This document shows positions 11,651-23,350 of a stretch of 64,000 nt of DNA, piece by piece. Each line of letters begins with the position of its first letter. Within the stretch, counting starts at the first letter, position 1. Below the pieces are notes generated by a model. That model saw only the letters and a list, made by a program, of their open reading frames with translations, did no database searches and had not been told where the DNA came from. Source of the DNA: Sinotaia quadrata (lineage: Eukaryota > Mollusca > Gastropoda > Architaenioglossa > Viviparidae); assembly GCA_028829895.1 (NCBI GenBank), contig CM054179.1:99567375-99631374 (forward strand), written 5' to 3'. A program made the translations under genes and the position numbers.

Positions 11651-12194
11651 TTTCATAGTTTAAGACAGTCTGTCCAGTAAAGACCTGGACACCGCGCCAG
11701 ACGAAATGTCCGCAATGCTAAATGGATTGGCGTTCAATATTTAAATGCAGTTAGGCATGATGGGATGCAAACACGAGTCACAGTGACCTACTTGCATTGT
11801 AAACGAAACATACATTAGTATATCATCACTACACATACGTACATACACACATACATACACACGTACATACACTTATATAACTCAGGATGTTTTCTGGGAA
11901 TCCATTTACCAAAATTTCTCCTTGTATCATACAATTTGCCAGAATATTTCCATCTTTATTAAAAAAATAAAGTTTGCAAATAGTATTTAATGAAAAATGC
12001 AAACCACAAGAGCAAATGAATTTTTCTATTACACGAATTTTTCCTGAAATTATTAATGAAGAATGAGGCATAATTTGTTAAATAAATGAGAAAATCCCCC
12101 CCCCCCCGTACACCCATTGTATGCTTTATCAGGATCTACAGTTTTTTGTTAGTTATTTGTTTGAGCCTGCAAGTCAATGGAATCTAAATCAGGC

Positions 12195-12259
12195 GCACTT
12201 TGAACTCAAATGATCATGTATTAAAAAAAAAAAAATGACGTCAATTGAGTTCAAAGTGC
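12195..12259. repeat. 15-bp perfect inverted repeat (foldback)
   Basis: GCACTTTGAACTCAA at 12195-12209 pairs perfectly with TTGAGTTCAAAGTGC at 12245-12259. The 35-base loop contains an A run and TGACGTCA (12236-12243). It could be the core of a miniature foldback element; terminal repeats and a target-site duplication were not established. Confidence 0.85.
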
Positions 12260-12440
12260 ACACAAGCCTAAAGCTTATACAGATCACAAAATAATATACA
12301 CTGTGCATAATTGGGATTATTAATTATATCAAAGCATACTCTAGCCTGGACACTTTTCATATTATTTTATCACCCCGAGGTCGGACAGAGCAGCGTGCCC
12401 TACAAATCAAAATAATTACGATATCGCGACAGAGAAGGCG

Positions 12441-12500
12441 TGACGTCAGACATGTCACTGCCGGGTGACAGGCGCCCTATTGCAAGGTCAGCAAAGGTCA
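12441..12500. promoter_or_regulatory. CRE plus DR4 nuclear-receptor-like motif
   Basis: A perfect CRE TGACGTCA lies at 12441-12448. AGGTCA (12485-12490), spacer GCAA, AGGTCA (12495-12500) forms a direct repeat with 4-base spacing, the arrangement bound by thyroid-hormone and LXR-type receptor heterodimers. There is no adjacent gene, so function is only a possibility. Confidence 0.3.
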
Positions 12501-12961
12501 GTCGGCGTATTGTGTGACACACAATACATGTGTACTCATGTTTTAGATAATCCAGACGGAAAAGTTTTATTTTTATTTTAAAAAAATATAAGTGTTCAAG
12601 AAATAGAATGTCTAAATTCGTTTTGAGTCTGAACTGACTGAAATTATGGAGAGTGTTTCCGGTCGGGTCCGATTTTTTTGCAACCGTTTTGGGTTACTAA
12701 TTACAGAGAAACAGTCTTGGCTTCTTAGAAAGCAAAAAGTTTAAGCCGCCAAATGTATTGAAAATAGTGCTTCTGAGCAAATGTGAGGAAATAAGATATT
12801 TCGATATTGTTGGCGTAGCTGTAGGGTTTGTAATATGGAAATCAAACTATTCTGTATATTACATGAAAAAAATAGAAAGATAGACAGCTAGCTAGCTAGA
12901 TATAGAGAGATAGGTCGGTAGAGATTTTCTGCAAGATTTTAATTCCGGCGCAAACATTGTG

Positions 12962-13150
12962 ACTTTTAATAATTATTATAGCAAGTTGTAGGTAGCGTTT
13001 TGCCTGTAGGCCTATATTACATAATGAGATGTAACAAAACATTGCAACTTTTAATAATTATTATAGCAAGTTGTAGGAAGCGTTTTACATGTAGGCCTAT
13101 ATTACATAATGAGAGGTAACAAAACATTGCAACTTTTAATAATTATTAAA
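12962..13150. repeat. 85-bp tandem repeat, 2.2 copies
   Basis: ACTTTTAATAATTATTATAG starts at 12962 and 13047 and its beginning at 13132, an 85-bp period. Confidence 0.92.
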
Positions 13151-13199
13151 GTCGTATCATGTATGTGATTAATTAACCTTTCTACCAGAACGTTTGCAT

Positions 13200-13556
13200 G
13201 ATAGACTTGTAAGTATAATATTAACGTTGGCTAGAAAGATATTTAAATGGATATCGTAACGCATATTTATAATTGTACTTATATTAATGTTGGCTAGAAA
13301 GATATTTAAATGGATATCGTAACGCATATTTATAATTGTACTTGTAAGTATCATATAACGTTTGGCTAGAAAGATATTTGAATGGATATCGTAACGCTTA
13401 TTTATAATTGTACTTGTAAGTATCATATTAACGTTGGCTAGAAAGATATTTGAATGGATATCATAACGCATATTTATAATTGTACTTGTAAGTATCATAT
13501 TAACGTTGGCTAGAAAGATATTTAAATGGATATCATAACGCATATTTATAAATCAT
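13200..13556. repeat. 72-bp minisatellite, 5 copies
   Basis: GTTGGCTAGAAAGATATTT recurs every 72 bp (one interval is 63 bp through a 9-bp deletion). 72 is 24 codons, which explains a long minus-strand frame here; it is not a gene. Confidence 0.93.
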
Positions 13557-14490
13557 AAACGTACTCATCTCATTGGAGAGTTCAACACACACGCGCAGGA
13601 ATACATGAGCGCAAACTGTCTTTGTAAGAAGGTGGTCAGTACGGGAGTATTTTGTAATTTACTCCGTCTGTTTCGACAGCTGAATGGTGACTGCACTCCA
13701 GAATCAGCACCCACCCCCTCTTGGGACAAATTACTATGTTGATCGTCTAGGTTTGTCTAGCCCACAGGCATAACCAAAGTCTCTGTTTGCAACCATCAGG
13801 CAACACAAACATTCACCCTAAAAGACTGACAGATGTTGATTTAGGGCAAGGGGAAAGTGATTGTCTGGAAGTGAAAGCCACAGACACAGTAACCGCAGCA
13901 CTGTTAGCTGCGATTATGGGACCGTTGTATATCTTTGAATGTGTATGGACGATGGACGACACCAGGAAGGAACGAGAAAGAAAAATGCCCGCAGCCAAAT
14001 GTTGTCCTGATTTGAAGGTTCTGGCGATCTTTCTAAAATCTTAGCTGCCATTTTCAGGAATCAACAGTTACTGCAATGTTGGGGAAAGCATTAAATCACC
14101 ACCCCAGAGTTGCTATAATGTCTTGGAAAAAACTAAATCTACACCCACAGTTATCGATCCTTCCTGAAGTCGCAACCAATCACGTCTGTTGGAACCCACC
14201 CGAATCACTACTGCACATGGGCTATTTATGACTTTACCATGTCTGAGACTGCAATTGGTGACAGAGAAATCGAAAGAACACGTGACCAACTAAATACAAT
14301 TCTGACATTCAGTTATTAATTCTTGTCTTTAAGATCTTAAGATTTTTGTCTGCCCATGGCATTAGGGCTCGTAATGTTGCGCATTTCATAATGACTTGTC
14401 TTTTTGATAATTCATTATCTCTTAGCGATAGATTTTAGGGAAGGAGCTTGACAACATTAGCATCCTACTAACCATAAGCATCTTCTCGCC
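13557..14490. other. Unique DNA without a recognised gene
   Basis: An 85-codon plus-strand frame at 13787-14044 has mixed composition but no recognisable motif; I do not call it. Confidence 0.5.
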
Positions 14491-14665
14491 TTTGACTGAA
14501 CTAAGCATAACGTTAAGGCTTTATGGAGAAAAATGAACGATACAAACTTTGACTGCACTAAACATACCGTTATGGCTTTATTGAGAAAAATGAACGGTAC
14601 AAATTTTGACTGCACTAAACAGCGTTATGGCTTAATGGAGAAAAATGAACGATACAACTATACAA
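14491..14665. repeat. 57-bp tandem repeat, 3 copies
   Basis: TTTGACTGCACTAAAC-type words recur at 14491, 14548 and 14605. 57 is 19 codons, so a plus-strand frame stays open. Confidence 0.9.
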
Positions 14666-14989
14666 AAGAAAATCTACACCAAGCCTCCCACTACCTGCCA
14701 CCCTCCCACAAACAAAGCATTAAGACCCCCGTCACAAAACAGTTGCACCCCCATCAATAACAACGAAAGGAAATAAAAAAGACAATGACAGGCAGTAATT
14801 TTATAATTTTAAAAGATTCTTTTAAAAAAAATATTTACTGATTTATTTTATTGTTGCATGTCAATATTTGTTTGTGCCAAATGAAAATTTACATTCATAT
14901 TTACATGCAATTTAAGAAAGTTCTGCCAGCTGTCCATTGCAAAAATGCGAAGTTATCCATAATAATATTGGTGTCAATTCTATAGTTGC

Positions 14990-15100
14990 ACGCACATGCC
15001 CACACATGCCCACTCATGCACACATATACAAATACACATACTCTAACTCTTATAAACACACGCACGCGAGTACACACACACACGCACGCACGCACACAAA
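14990..15100. repeat. CA-rich simple sequence
   Basis: CACACATGCCCA and CACGCACG words form an impure CA repeat. Confidence 0.8.
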
Positions 15101-15955
15101 ACATACAAGTTTAAGTGAAGCAGGATTGATGAACCATACAGATATGTGCTACATCTATTAATCAGCTTCTATTACCACTATACAGAATTTTGATGTGCAA
15201 ATATTCTTTCGAAACCCTGGGTAAGAAAATGTGCTTTACGAAATTCTATAAATTCAACAGACCCCACCCCTCCGATAGAAAAGTTACATTACTTGACATA
15301 TCGCATACTACACAATATTATGGTTGGATACGCCGCTCTGAGCCATTTGCACGAAATAACTGCATGTCTGCACTATTGCACCACTTTGTAAATAGTACAA
15401 ATATTGCACTGCCACAATATTTACTGTACTAAATACACTTCAGTGTTCTAATACTATGCTGTACAAATGTATGTCATCTTACAAGAAAGCAACACACGGT
15501 ACTATATACACGACACTATACAAATGTACCATATTTTATAAATATAATACACTATACTAAAATACACCTTACACATTGTCCTACATTGTACTAATGCGCT
15601 GTAATAAATTACACAATATCTGTACACTACATTGTACACACACTGTTCTGTGCTAATGCAAAGTGCTAAATACAGTACGCTGTGGTAAAATGCACAGTAC
15701 AAAATACTAGGCACTAAATACAATGCACTGTACTAAACTCTGTTATATCAGTCTTCAATGTATTGCATATACTGGGTTCATTAAGGCGTCAGTACGCTCA
15801 GTAAACACATGAAAGACTGGTGGAGACTGTACAGAGACCATGAAAGAGTCTGTAATAGAGAAGTATAGAAAATGTGAGTAAGGATTGTGTCTGTCTACAA
15901 AAGATATCCTACACTATGTTAATTGAGATTTCAGAATACTTCACTCTTTTTGAAC
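15101..15955. other. A+T-rich DNA, cryptically repetitive at 15410-15740
   Basis: Words such as GTACAAATGTA, TACTAAATACA and CACTGTACTA recur irregularly, suggesting a very old tandem array. No gene is seen. Confidence 0.45.
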
Positions 15956-15959
15956 GCTG

Positions 15960-16150
15960 AGACATCAGTTTACATCATTCTGCTAGGACACTGAGACATC
16001 AGTATACATCATTCTGCTAGGACACTGAGACATCAGTATACATCATTCTGCTAGGACACTGAGACATCAGTATACACCATTCTGCTAGGACACTGAGACA
16101 TCAGTATACACCATTCTGCTAGGACACTGAGACATCAGTATACATCACTC
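15960..16150. repeat. 34-bp minisatellite, about 6 copies
   Basis: GACACTGAGACATCAGTATA recurs with a 34-bp period and near-perfect copies. Confidence 0.93.
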
Positions 16151-17015
16151 TGCTAGAATGCTAACAGAGACTTAAGTGTTCATCATTCTGTTCGAATGTT
16201 AAATGTTTTCAGTATTCATCATTTTGCTTCAACTCTAATTGAGACTTAAATGTTCATCACTCTGTTTGAACACTAATAGTAACTTTAGTGTTCTTCACTC
16301 CGCTGGAACGCTATTAGGGACTTCAATGTACTTTCTGCTTGAACGCTGAAAGAGACTTCAGTGTTCATGACTCTGCATGAACGCTGAAAGAGACTTCAGT
16401 GTACATCACTCTGAACGCTACTAGAGACTTCAGTGTTCGTCCCTCTGTTTGAACAGTAATAGAGACTTCAGTGTTCATTACTTTGAAAGCTAGAGAGACT
16501 TAAGTGTTCATCACTCTGCTAGAACTCTAATAGAGACTTCAGTGTTCATTACTCTGAACGCTAAGAGAGACTTAAGTGTTCATTACTCTGCTAGAACGCT
16601 AATAGAGATTTCAGCGTACTTCATTCTGTTTGACCGCTAATAGAGACTTCAGTGTTCATTACTCTGAACGCTAAGAGAGACTAGTGTTCATCACTCTGCT
16701 AGAACGCTAATAGAGATTTCAGCGTACTTCATTCTGTTTGACCGCTAATAGAGATTTCAGCGTACTTCATTCTGTTTGACCGCTAATAGAGATTTCAGCG
16801 TACTTCATTCTGTTTGACCGCTAATAGAGATTTCAGCGTACTTCATTCTGTTTGACCGCTAATAGAGACTTCAGTGTTCATTACTCTGAACGCTAAGAGA
16901 GACTAGTGTTCATCACTCTGCTAGAACGCTAATAGAGATTTCAGCGTACTTCATTCTGTTTGACCGCTAATAGAGACTTCATTGTTCATCACTCCGTTTG
17001 AACGCTAATAGAGAC
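16151..17015. repeat. Diverged about 38-bp minisatellite continuing the 34-bp array
   Basis: Units share AGAGACTTCAGTGTTCATCA and CTCTGCTAGAACGCTAAT-type halves. A homogenised block (AGAGATTTCAGCGTACTTCA) lies at about 16700-16860. The similarity of ATTCTGCTAG words to the 15960 array suggests common descent. Confidence 0.85.
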
Positions 17016-17524
17016 GGTGAAATGTATCAGTCAATCTACTCCACTCTGCCCCAATAAAACTCTCTCTCACAGTAAAATCTGTCCAAACTAATTTTTTTAT
17101 AAGCCAAGCCAGGGAACATGGCATGACTTGTTAGGTGAAAAGAAATATCTGCAGTAGAAATAGCAAAAATGCTAAACTTTAATTTGTCAGTCTGAAAACG
17201 TAGCATTTTAAAAAATAAAATAAAATGAACAACTTACAAACGGTACAAAATCGGTATGGGTCTCAGTAGAACAGGGTAATGTTTCAGAGAATTATTCTGC
17301 AAACTTAGAACATAAAAGATCGTTAGAATAATAGTGACAGGTTGGTCTAAGTGCTGTGTCATATTCTTACATTTTCATCCCAAGGGGAGGCAACTAAGCT
17401 GGCTTTACTATTGGAATAAAATATGATGAATGTCTGTGAAGGAAGAGTCTTTGAATTAAAAATTCATACAGGATTAAAAAACCTGCAAAAATGTCTAGAC
17501 TTCAAATGAAAGTTAAAAATTTAC
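17016..17524. other. Unique A+T-rich DNA
   Basis: I see no gene or repeat. Confidence 0.6.
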
Positions 17525-17715
17525 TGGTGTGTTTGTGTGCGTGCGTGCGTGCGTGTGTGTGTATGTGATGTGTGAGTGCATTAATGTGGGTGAGTGAGAA
17601 TATGAAACTAGTAATGTGTGTGTGTGTATCTGTGTGTATGTGTGTGTGTGTGTGTGTCTGTGAGTATCAGATGAATGTGCGCGTGTGTGAAGTGAATGTG
17701 CGTGTGTATGTCTTA
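17525..17715. repeat. GT-rich impure microsatellite
   Basis: TGTG and GCGTG runs interrupted by ATG and AATG words. Confidence 0.85.
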
Positions 17716-17867
17716 ATGTTTTACAAACATTTGAAAGATTGATACAAAATACAATATGTGACTAGCAAACATAATAACCAGCTTATTCTTTCTGAGTTGA
17801 AATCAAACTCGACAGCAATCCACAAACTGAGACATGGCTTCAATGCATATGTATTACTACTACTAGA

Positions 17868-18215
17868 TACGGTACTCTACTATTATTACTACTCTACTCT
17901 TACTACTACTGCTACTAGATTACTACTGTTACTAGATTACTACTACTATTTTGCTACCACTACTGCTACTAGACTACTACTGCTACCAGACCACTACTGC
18001 TAGTAAACTACTGCTGTTACTAAACTACTACTGCAACTAAACTACTACTGTTACTAGATTACTACTACTATTTTGCTACCAGTGCTGCTGCTTCTGCTGC
18101 TACTACTTCTAGACTACTACTGCTACTAGATTACCACTCCTATTTTGCTACGACTACTGCTAGACTACTACTGTTTCTAAGACTACTACCAACACTACTA
18201 CTACTACTATCATTT
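17868..18215. repeat. (CTA)n / (CTG) trinucleotide tract
   Basis: TACTACTAC runs are interrupted by GCTACTAGA-type words. The triplet period gives a Tyr- and Leu-rich frame that is not a gene. Confidence 0.9.
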
Positions 18216-18889
18216 CTCTGTGTAAATAGAACTGCTGCAACAGGTATTTTTAAACTATTAAGAGAGGGCCCCTTTAATTACGAGAAAATTATCTCTCTTA
18301 CACCTGTAATAATTTGCACCTCTCAATTTGTTGATGACGGACTGGAAGAATACCCTTTGAACTCTCCCCAGAGTAATTCCTAGTAGTTGGAATAACTGAC
18401 CTGGCACAAGTCCAAACAGAGGGGTGACGCCCCTACTAAAAGGCTATACCATCCCCGTCTTGTTAATTATTAAGCCCCCCCCCCCAATAATCTAACCTTT
18501 TAATCTAGTTATAATATATACAGGTTGAGGGTAAATAAACAAATAATATTTATTGTATTTAACAAAACAATTAACTACACACTACACTGCAATTTAACAT
18601 TGATCAAATACAAATAATAAAATATACAATGAAGACATGCAAAAAAAGAAAAAATGCACAAAAATATACCGGTAGATACTTTGTGATAGTGTCACGCCTG
18701 AAAGGCTCTTTTATTAATTGTTGTGATAATGTTCTTGGAATTGACAACCAGTGTCTGTTAACAAAGTTAGTTCAATCGATTACGTTCAGACAACATGTCT
18801 ATGTCTCTCTTCACCGTGGTAAGTGACGTCACAACTTCCTGCACTGGCTTCGGCTCACAAACAATGCGTGCTTGTTGGTTTCACAATTC
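18216..18889. other. Unique DNA with a poly-C run
   Basis: C run at about 18474-18486; perfect TGACGTCA at 18834-18841. No gene is recognised. Confidence 0.55.
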
Positions 18890-19490
18890 ACAAACTGTGT
18901 GTATATCCCATTTAAGGGTGGAAACAGCTGTGTGTATATCCCATTTAAGGGTGGAAACAGCTGTGTGTATACCCCATTTAAGGGTGGAAACAGCTGTGTG
19001 TATCCCATTTAAGGGTGGAAACAGCTGTGTGTATACCCCATTTAAGGGTGGAAACAGCTGTGTGTATATCCCATTTAAGGGTGGAAACAGCTGTGTGTAT
19101 ATCCCATTTAAGGGTGGAAACAGCTGTGTGTATACCCCATTTAAGGGTGGAAACAGCTGTGTGTATACCCCATTTAAGGGTGGAAACAGCTGTGTGTATA
19201 CCCCATTTAAGGGTGGAAACAGCTGTGTGTATACCCCATTTAAGGGTGGAAACAGCTGTGTGTATACCCCATTTAAGGGTGGAAACAGCTGTGTGTATAC
19301 CCCATTTAAGGGTGGAAACAGCTGTGTGTATACCCCATTTAAGGGTGGAAACAGCTGTGTGTATACCCCATTTAAGGGTGGAAACAGCTGTGTGTATACC
19401 CCATTTAAGGGTGGAAACAGCTGTGTGTATACCCCATTTAAGGGTGGAAACAGCTGTGTGTATACCCCATTTAAGGGTGGAAACAGCTGC
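18890..19490. repeat. 33-bp minisatellite, 18 copies, each with a CAGCTG E-box
   Basis: The unit contains CATTTAAGGGTGGAAACAGC followed by TGTGTGTATA and C residues. The left units vary (one about 30 bp, several with TATATCCC); about 11 units from 19123 to 19489 appear identical. The 33-bp length keeps several frames open on both strands, which yields predicted products of 160-290 residues. Openness in several frames at once shows this is a repeat effect, not selection on a protein. Confidence 0.96.
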
Positions 19491-22008
19491 ACCATGGTAG
19501 ATGTCACAGTGCCCACGGAAACCAAAGGAGGGCGTGGAGTAGGGAGCTTGCAAATGTCTATAAAAATACAACAATATTTCTTCTGTAGAATTTCAGATGT
19601 GCAGGCATTGACTATCTCTTTCTTTAATAATTCTTCAGAATATATTTACAATTACTGAATGCAATAATTTTAGTTCACCACAAGTGAACAATGACTTCAG
19701 CTACCTGTGTCTTTTCACAAATTACATGCTCTTCCATATACAGGTATATGGTATTAATGAATTGAATTTACATTTACATTTTCCACATAAAGGCATATGG
19801 TATTAACGAATTTAATTTACATTTTCCATATACAGTTATGCAGTTTGAACAAAGTAAAGTTAAAGACAGAACAATAAACATAGAAACCATAACCAACATT
19901 TTACAGATCAAGGTTATGGCTCTGAATCATAATGTTGTTCTACAAAGATACGAATTCGTTGCATCAGACTCGTTCCAAAGCTCTGACAATGCCTAGCATG
20001 TTAATTACAAATAAATCAACCTGCATGAATTGCATAGTATTTCTACTTAGAATTAAAACAGCACACATGGTACACATGAAAACTGAAATACATTGTCGCT
20101 CAGCTGAAAGAAAGACATATAATTTACATTCTGTTGAGCTGCAAAGAAACACGAAAATTACACCTTTAGACTTATAACTCTGGTTTTACTCATTGTGAGG
20201 CCTTTACACATAATTCCTGATGGAAAGGGACAGCCAAAGAGGAGTGTAAGACACATCTTAATGCACGTGGGTTTCCCTGGTCAGTGACTGCAATAAAAGA
20301 TAATTTTCCACAACATGGGTTTCACATTGTATTCTCTTAGCACCAAGTGGTCAGTTCCAGCTGGCCAGTAGATGGCCATTGGTTAAGTATATTTGGCCAG
20401 TATGTAGCCATTGCATCACACTAACTGGCTAACGTTTTAGGAGATGCTTGCATCATGCAATAAACTGTTTTGTTCACAAGATTTGATGCGAGTCGTGCAT
20501 TCACAGTGATTTACGCTATTGACTTTCACTAGGAGTGATGACCAATGTCATTCAATTTCGATAGTACTCCGGGCAAATGTGTGATGATCCGTTTTAGGAG
20601 GGTCCTGTTATTTTCCACACTGCATGTGTACTCAAAGTGCAGTGCACGACGTCTACTTGAGCATGTCGGCAATACGAGCGTGCGCTCCACAAGCATCACA
20701 AAAAATATTTTATAAATAAAAATACAGATATGGATAGTAAATACGAAAGAAACAAGTGACAAATTAAAGGAAAGGGGGGTGGTGGGTGGTGGTGGAAATA
20801 TTTGACACGCGCATTTATCGAAAACGTAGAGGTTGAAAGCGTTAGTGGTGGTCGATACTGGTGCAGTCAAGCGTGACGCGAGCGTCTGGCATATCACAAA
20901 CATCTGTCAACCTGTTTATGCATCGAAGCCCAGAAGTACAGTTAAGCCCCCTCCTCCCCCCAAAGGAAAAAAAAAGAAACAAAAACGGACCGTTAATAGT
21001 TGGGATGACTGCAAGTCTATAGCGAACAAATTCACATTATTAAGAATTGCGAAATGTGGATGGAAAGTGTCACAGCAACCCACGGACTTGTTGTGACAAA
21101 CAAGTTTATGTCTTTACACGTTCTGCCGAGCTAGCGAGATAATGTGGGAAAGGAAGAAGTAATTGGTACATACACACGGCTTTAACTCTTGACCGTGGTT
21201 CTTTGGATTCAAGTTGTAGCGAAAACATTTATTGGAAGATAATTGTAAAGTCTTCGTACTTTTAGGAGACTTACAAAACTCAACTGTCAATCAAGAGCCA
21301 AACATTCGAACATTAACGCTGTGATAATGAATTGGTGACTTGAATGTTCTTGGTAATGTGCCAAGGTAGATTTAAATCGATCAGCATGTGTTACTATTTC
21401 TATTTGCATTAAAATTTGTTTTATGTATATTTATTTGAGTTTTGAGTGGAATGATGGTTGTTGTTGTTGTTGGTGGTGGTGGTAGATGGGGAGAGTGAGC
21501 TGGGTTTTGAATGAGAAGAGTGAACAAATACTGGAATAACGCTTTTAGGCTGTGATAGTGTTTGTAATGACCCAAAGGTGTAATCATTGCAATGAAGACA
21601 TCGCCCTTAGAACAACCTCATTATATTATGCATGGATATTAAATTTTAACACACATGTATATATGTATGTATGTGTGCATGCATAAACAGTTTTTAGCAT
21701 GAAACGGTTAATGTGACAATTTTGAGTAACCAGATGTCGTTTCTAAGAATGGAAATGGCCTACGTGAAGTGGAACCGATCAGAAAATAGCAACTTTCAAG
21801 AAACAAATAGAATTGTAAAAGAAAAAAATGCATTTTGAAACAATTTAACATTTATTTATCCTGATCGATAGATGTAAATGGAATCCGATTTGCTGATGCA
21901 AAAGCATTAGGAGACCAATAACTGCGAATGGGTCTCGAAGTGTCACGACTCCCAAAGTCTCACATCTCCCAAGGTCGAAACATTTTAGTGTTTCTCGTCT
22001 CGTAACTT
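19491..22008. other. A+T-rich DNA without a recognised gene
   Basis: A minus-strand frame of 124 codons at 20529-20903 is the longest here; I cannot place it in any family. GGCCAGTA-type words recur at 20350-20420. GTT/GGT triplet-rich DNA lies at 21453-21485. Confidence 0.5.
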
Positions 22009-22082
22009 GTGACTTTTGTCATACCTACAGGGGTTTATTTTGCCTGGATGAAACTCCTGTGTGTGTGTGTGCGTGTGCGAAA

Positions 22083-22292
22083 CGCTAAAGCATCCTTGAC
22101 TTTCGAGCACGTGGGAGTTATTTTGAGCGAGCCGGTATTTTCACATGACCAGCTTTATGTTGCACTGTCACCTTCACGAAACAGAGACAACATCAAAGTG
22201 CTCATAAAAAAAATCCTGACGGTCAAGGTCATTTGCTAAATGATGCTCGAATTTTCACCCGCAGTGTGACTTATAATCAAGCCTTCCAATAA
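22083..22292 (+). pseudogene. Helitron PIF1-like helicase, C-terminal fragment
   Basis: The plus strand encodes LTFEHVGVILSEPVFSHDQL followed by YVALSPSRNRDNIKVLI, the conserved C-terminal stretch (helicase motif VI region, normally 'YVALSR.RS..N') of Helitron-encoded PIF1-type helicases. SPSR replaces the usual SR.R, so the arginine-finger region is altered. A frame change near 22220 separates this from a tail reading NDARIFTRSVTYNQAFQ and a stop at 22290-22292, which resembles the usual Helitron protein end. Upstream, a GT repeat (about 22058-22078) takes the place of coding sequence, so only the last about 70 codons remain. Confidence 0.75.
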
Positions 22293-22323
22293 AAAAGTAC
22301 ATCCTAGCAATGCATTCATTTTA

Positions 22324-22362
22324 ATTTTCCACCTGTCATATGTCGGGTGGAAAATACTCTAG
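22324..22362 (+). mobile_element. Helitron 3' terminus: hairpin plus CTAG
   Basis: ATTTTCCACC (22324-22333) and GGTGGAAAAT (22346-22355) form a perfect 10-bp stem with a 12-base loop. After a 3-base spacer comes CTAG (22359-22362), then T. This matches the known Helitron end (subterminal hairpin, CTRR, insertion before T). It sits 32 bp after the helicase stop, on the same strand. Confidence 0.8.
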
Positions 22363-22591
22363 TCTGGAAATAACTCTTGGAGACCAGACACAACAACTCC
22401 ATGAGCACAGTCGGGAATATCTTCAGAATGTAATTTTTGCCACAAATATCTGACTGCCTTTGCTGTCATTAGTTTTAAATTTAAGAAGAATTTATTAAAT
22501 TTTAGATAGTAATGATGATATTTTGATGTTTTTGCAAATCTGTTTACAAGCATCCTCTTTTATCTTTCCACATTGTAAGACTGTATTATAT

Positions 22592-22789
22592 TGTGATCTG
22601 GAAGTTTAGTAAAGTTATATCAGTGCGTGTTAACTTTATTTTTGCAAAGCACTTACAAAAACCAGTTAATAAAGTAATTTTAGTGTTGCTTGTGATCTGG
22701 AAGTTTAGTAAAGTTATATCAGTGCGTGTTAACTTTATTTTTGCAAAGCACTTACAAAAACCAGTTAATAAAGTAATTTTAGTGTTGCT
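22592..22789. repeat. 99-bp perfect tandem duplication
   Basis: TGTGATCTGGAAGTTTAGTA starts at 22592 and 22691, and the two 99-bp copies look identical, so this is a very recent duplication. 99 is 33 codons, hence an open frame with a repeated peptide. Confidence 0.97.
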
Positions 22790-23024
22790 TTTGTAAATCT
22801 ATTTATTAATGCTCTGTTTGTATCAATTGTACAATAATGACATTGTTATTCTAAATTTTAATTTCTGTTATGTCCGTTATGATTAAATTTATTGAGTATA
22901 GCGTTTAAAGCTATTTAGAGAAATAAACATTCACTAGAAGCTAACTGAATTTAAAAAATACAACTAAAAGTGACATCTGAAGTGATATGGCATTTAAATG
23001 ATAGTTTTTTTTATAAAAAATTGA
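22790..23024. other. A+T-rich DNA
   Basis: Nothing recognised. Confidence 0.6.
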
Positions 23025-23350
23025 CGTGACATTCAAAGACGGACTTCATGAAATTGACATGACATTCAGCGATTGGTTCCGTGAAATTGATATGGCATTA
23101 AACGATGAACTTCATGAAATTGACATAACATTCAAAGACCTTTATGAAATTGACATGATATTCAAAGACGGACTTCATGAAACTGGCATCATATTCAATG
23201 ATGAACTTCATGAAATTGATATAACATTCAGTGATGGGCTTCGTGAAATTGACATGACATTCAAAGATGGCCTTCACGAAACTGACATGACATTCAATGA
23301 TGGTATCGTAAAATTGACATGACATTCAATGAAGAACTTCACGAAATTGA
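23025..23350. repeat. 33-bp minisatellite (some 30-bp units), about 10 copies
   Basis: GAAATTGACATGACATTCAA plus a GATGAACTTCAT-type half repeats every 33 bp. Units are 5-20% diverged. The array reads as an 11-residue repeat on the plus strand and is also open on the minus strand, so there is no evidence for a protein. Confidence 0.93.

Larger units (their letters stand above)
11651..12961. other. Unique DNA with a foldback and regulatory-like motifs
   Basis: No gene is recognised. A run of C (about 12097-12107), the foldback at 12195-12259 and the motif cluster at 12441-12500 are annotated separately or are minor. Confidence 0.5.

Noticed and set aside
13169..13543. 124-residue minus-strand frame with 24-residue repeats
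   Set aside because: The unit of 72 bp is a multiple of 3; it is only a minisatellite.
18795..19658. A 287-residue predicted protein with 11-residue repeats
   Set aside because: The 33-bp unit leaves several frames open on both strands at once. There is no non-repeat domain, and the flanks are ordinary non-coding DNA.
20529..20903. 124-residue minus-strand frame
   Set aside because: No recognisable motif; it includes simple T- and C-rich stretches and no supporting signals.
23026..23322. 98-residue repeat protein (HEIDMTFKDGL-type)
   Set aside because: The 33-bp array is open on both strands, with no start context, signal or domain beyond the repeat.
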